Made by a program: the position numbers and the translations under genes
Assembly: GCA_023411645.1 (NCBI GenBank)
Contig: JAEYON010000053.1
Span: forward strand, 1 to 22,777
Direction of reading: 5' to 3'
From: Bacillota bacterium
Lineage (GTDB): Bacteria; Bacillota; Clostridia; Acetivibrionales; DTU013
DNA length: 22,777 nt
Notes under the pieces: generated by a model
Told to the model about the DNA's origin: nothing
The model's database searches: none
Seen by the model: the letters and a program-made list of their open reading frames with translations, nothing else
Shown: positions 21,808-22,777 of the stretch, in pieces
How the letters are laid out: each line of letters starts with the position of its first letter
Position numbering within the stretch: the stretch's first letter is position 1

Positions 21808-22302
21808 GTGCTATGTTTGCTGCACTTCTTATTCAACGTGTTGAGTGAAGCCCTTGGCAGTATGTTTTTTCAGCTGGGTTATGTATCGAATTCCAACTCG
21901 TTTCCACAGCCATTATCACCGGAAGAAGAACAAAAATTCATCGAAGCATACAAAGAAGGCAGCGAAGACGCCAGAAATACACTTATTGAACGGAACCTGC
22001 GGCTCGTAGCCCATATTGTGAAGAAGTACGGCACATACAGTAGTGACAGTGATGATTTGATTTCCATCGGTACTATCGGCCTGATCAAGGCGATCTCCAC
22101 CTTCGATCAATCCAAAGGCACCAGGCTTGCTACGTATGCCGCACGGTGCATCGAAAATGAGATATTGATGCAAATTAGATCTACTAAGAAAATACAGAGT
22201 GAAGTATCCCTCCACGATCCAATTGGTATTGACCGCGAGGGCAATGAGTTACCTTCTACATGGTGTACGTTATTTTTCACTTTCCCTCATCGGCCTTTTT
22301 AA
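21808..22302 (+). CDS. sigK: RNA polymerase sigma-K factor, 5' half, interrupted by an inserted element
   Basis: Sigma-K is the late mother-cell sigma factor of sporulation. The frame holds the pro-sequence-like hydrophobic stretch LFNVLSEALGSMFFQLGYVS, then NSFPQPLSPEEE, region 2.1 (ERNLRLVAHIVKKYG), regions 2.2-2.4 (DDLISIGTIGLIKAISTFD, then TRLATYAARCIENEILMQIR) and VSLHDPIGIDREGNE. After GNE (about 22248) homology stops; the reading frame runs another 17 codons into foreign DNA and ends at 22302. Regions 3 and 4 are missing. The start is unclear: a perfect GGAGG with seven-base spacing serves ATG 21813, which is out of frame (MFAALLIQRVE then stop). In-frame options are TTG 21796, GTG 21808 and ATG 21862, none well placed. 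A SpoIIID-box-like TTGGACATGC lies at 21743-21752. Confidence 0.88.
   Translation: MLCLLHFLFNVLSEALGSMFFQLGYVSNSNSFPQPLSPEEEQKFIEAYKEGSEDARNTLIERNLRLVAHIVKKYGTYSSDSDDLISIGTIGLIKAISTFDQSKGTRLATYAARCIENEILMQIRSTKKIQSEVSLHDPIGIDREGNELPSTWCTLFFTFPHRPF
22243..22267. other. Left junction (attachment-site candidate) of the sigK-intervening element
   Basis: The last sigK-like codons end in GGC-AAT-GAG, containing AATGA (22243-22247), the same five bases recalled as the crossover repeat of the Bacillus skin element. Ten bases on is TACATGGTGTA (22257-22267), an 11-base near-palindrome (arms TACA/TGTA) of the kind that flanks large-serine-recombinase crossover points. The other junction is beyond the window, so the exact crossover cannot be fixed. 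Confidence 0.5.
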
Positions 22303-22453
22303 CAAAGAAAAATGTAACAATGATCATTCCTAACTCGAATATCTTTGTCGGATCTAGTTGGCCAGTAACACCCAAAAAGATAATAGCACCAACAATCGCA
22401 AATGTCACCATGGTTTTGACGTCGATTAGTTTTGCAAATTTTTCTCTTACCAT
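22277..22453 (-). CDS. Small holin-like phage protein
   Basis: The 58-residue product has two hydrophobic segments (about residues 14-30, TMVTFAIVGAIIFLGVTG, and 37-50, LGMIIVTFFFVKK) joined by a short turn, a charged N-terminus and a basic-acidic end. This is the shape of short phage holins, which open the membrane for the endolysin. The start at 22453 lies four bases after the stop of the lysin gene, with AGGGAG inside the lysin end; a longer frame begins at 22501. Its stop lies about 10-30 bases from the sigK break, so it is the outermost gene of the element, pointing toward sigK. Function is inferred from size, topology and neighbour. Confidence 0.7.
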   Translation of the reverse strand: MVREKFAKLIDVKTMVTFAIVGAIIFLGVTGQLDPTKIFELGMIIVTFFFVKKADEGK

Positions 22454-22457
22454 TTTC

Positions 22458-22777
22458 TCACACTCTCCCTTCAACAAGTTTTCCCCAGGTCTGTTTGCCA
22501 ACTATCCCATCGACAAGCAGCCTGTACTGTTTCTGATATTTTTTTACTGCCGCCAAAGTGCCGTTGCCAAATATGCCATCAGCTGCTCCACAATTGCAGC
22601 CAGCGTCATTAAGGAGTCTCTGAAGCAAATTTACATATACACCCTTGGAGCCCTTTTTGAGCAATGGAAGTTCTGCAATCGTATATTTCCGATATGCTAC
22701 GATGCTAGAGATTACAGCTCTTTCCTTGCCGTCAGATGGACGATTCATAATCTTGTCACCTACGATAAGGACTGAGC
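22458..22777 (-). CDS. Endolysin / cell-wall hydrolase, C-terminal peptidoglycan-binding part (runs off right edge)
   Basis: The frame is open to the window end; 105 or so C-terminal residues are visible. They contain a PG_binding_1 domain: LKKGSKGVYVNLLQRLLNDAG, then DGIFGNGTLAAVKKYQKQY and VDGIVGKQTWGKLVEG, the typical three-helix repeat with G.FG..T. Upstream is a linker (GDKIMNRPSDGKERAVISS). The catalytic domain lies outside; by analogy with phage lysins it is probably an amidase or similar, but this is not seen. An internal ATG at 22748 is not taken as the start because the frame continues above it. With the holin-like gene it makes a lysis module. Confidence 0.78.
   Translation of the reverse strand, partial: SVLIVGDKIMNRPSDGKERAVISSIVAYRKYTIAELPLLKKGSKGVYVNLLQRLLNDAGCNCGAADGIFGNGTLAAVKKYQKQYRLLVDGIVGKQTWGKLVEGRV

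Noticed and set aside
22149..22170. Insertion at the IENEI codons of sigK, as recalled for the Bacillus skin element
   Set aside because: The frame continues without a break through IENEILMQIR to GNE, so the junction is further downstream.

Overview
The window is a housekeeping stretch of a spore-forming Firmicute, most likely a member of the Clostridia. This rests on the gene order, the short EF-Ts, the PolC-type replicase, the strong GGAGG ribosome binding sites and an interrupted sporulation sigma factor gene, sigK. I cannot name the species. Almost everything from position 1 to 17.0 kb and from 20.1 to 21.6 kb is on the minus strand.

Layout in transcription order (right to left). rpsB-tsf (20102-21593) starts from a clear sigma-A promoter and ends at a terminator shared with the convergent blaR1-like gene. 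pyrH, frr, a 71-residue PASTA-like protein, uppS, cdsA, dxr, rseP, ispG, polC and a short-chain dehydrogenase (3617-15906) form one long co-directional series with several 4-nt ATGA overlaps. It joins UMP supply, ribosome recycling, isoprenoid (MEP) and undecaprenyl/phospholipid precursor synthesis, membrane proteolysis and replication. A second strong promoter then drives rimP-nusA-ylxR-ylxQ-infB (1-3357), the translation/transcription factor operon. infB runs off the left edge inside its repetitive N-terminal linker.

The usual rpsB-tsf-pyrH-frr neighbourhood is split by about 4 kb of accessory DNA (about 15.93-20.1 kb). It holds a decayed C-terminal scrap of an ANT(6)-type aminoglycoside adenylyltransferase gene, an HD-domain phosphohydrolase, and a plus-strand BlaI-type repressor / M56 (BlaR1-like) metalloprotease pair. 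That pair has nested operator-like palindromes and no beta-lactamase or penicillin-binding sensor domain.

The most striking part is the right end. The 5' half of sigK (mother-cell sigma-K) reads normally through region 2 and then breaks after the Gly-Asn-Glu codons near 22248. Directly behind the break, on the opposite strand, are a small holin-like gene and the peptidoglycan-binding end of an endolysin. This is the left junction of a skin-like (sigK-intervening) prophage element, apparently inserted downstream of the more familiar IENEI position. The 3' half of sigK, the recombinase and the rest of the element lie beyond the window. The sigK start also looks frameshifted: the best-placed ATG is not in frame with the pro-sigma-K reading frame.
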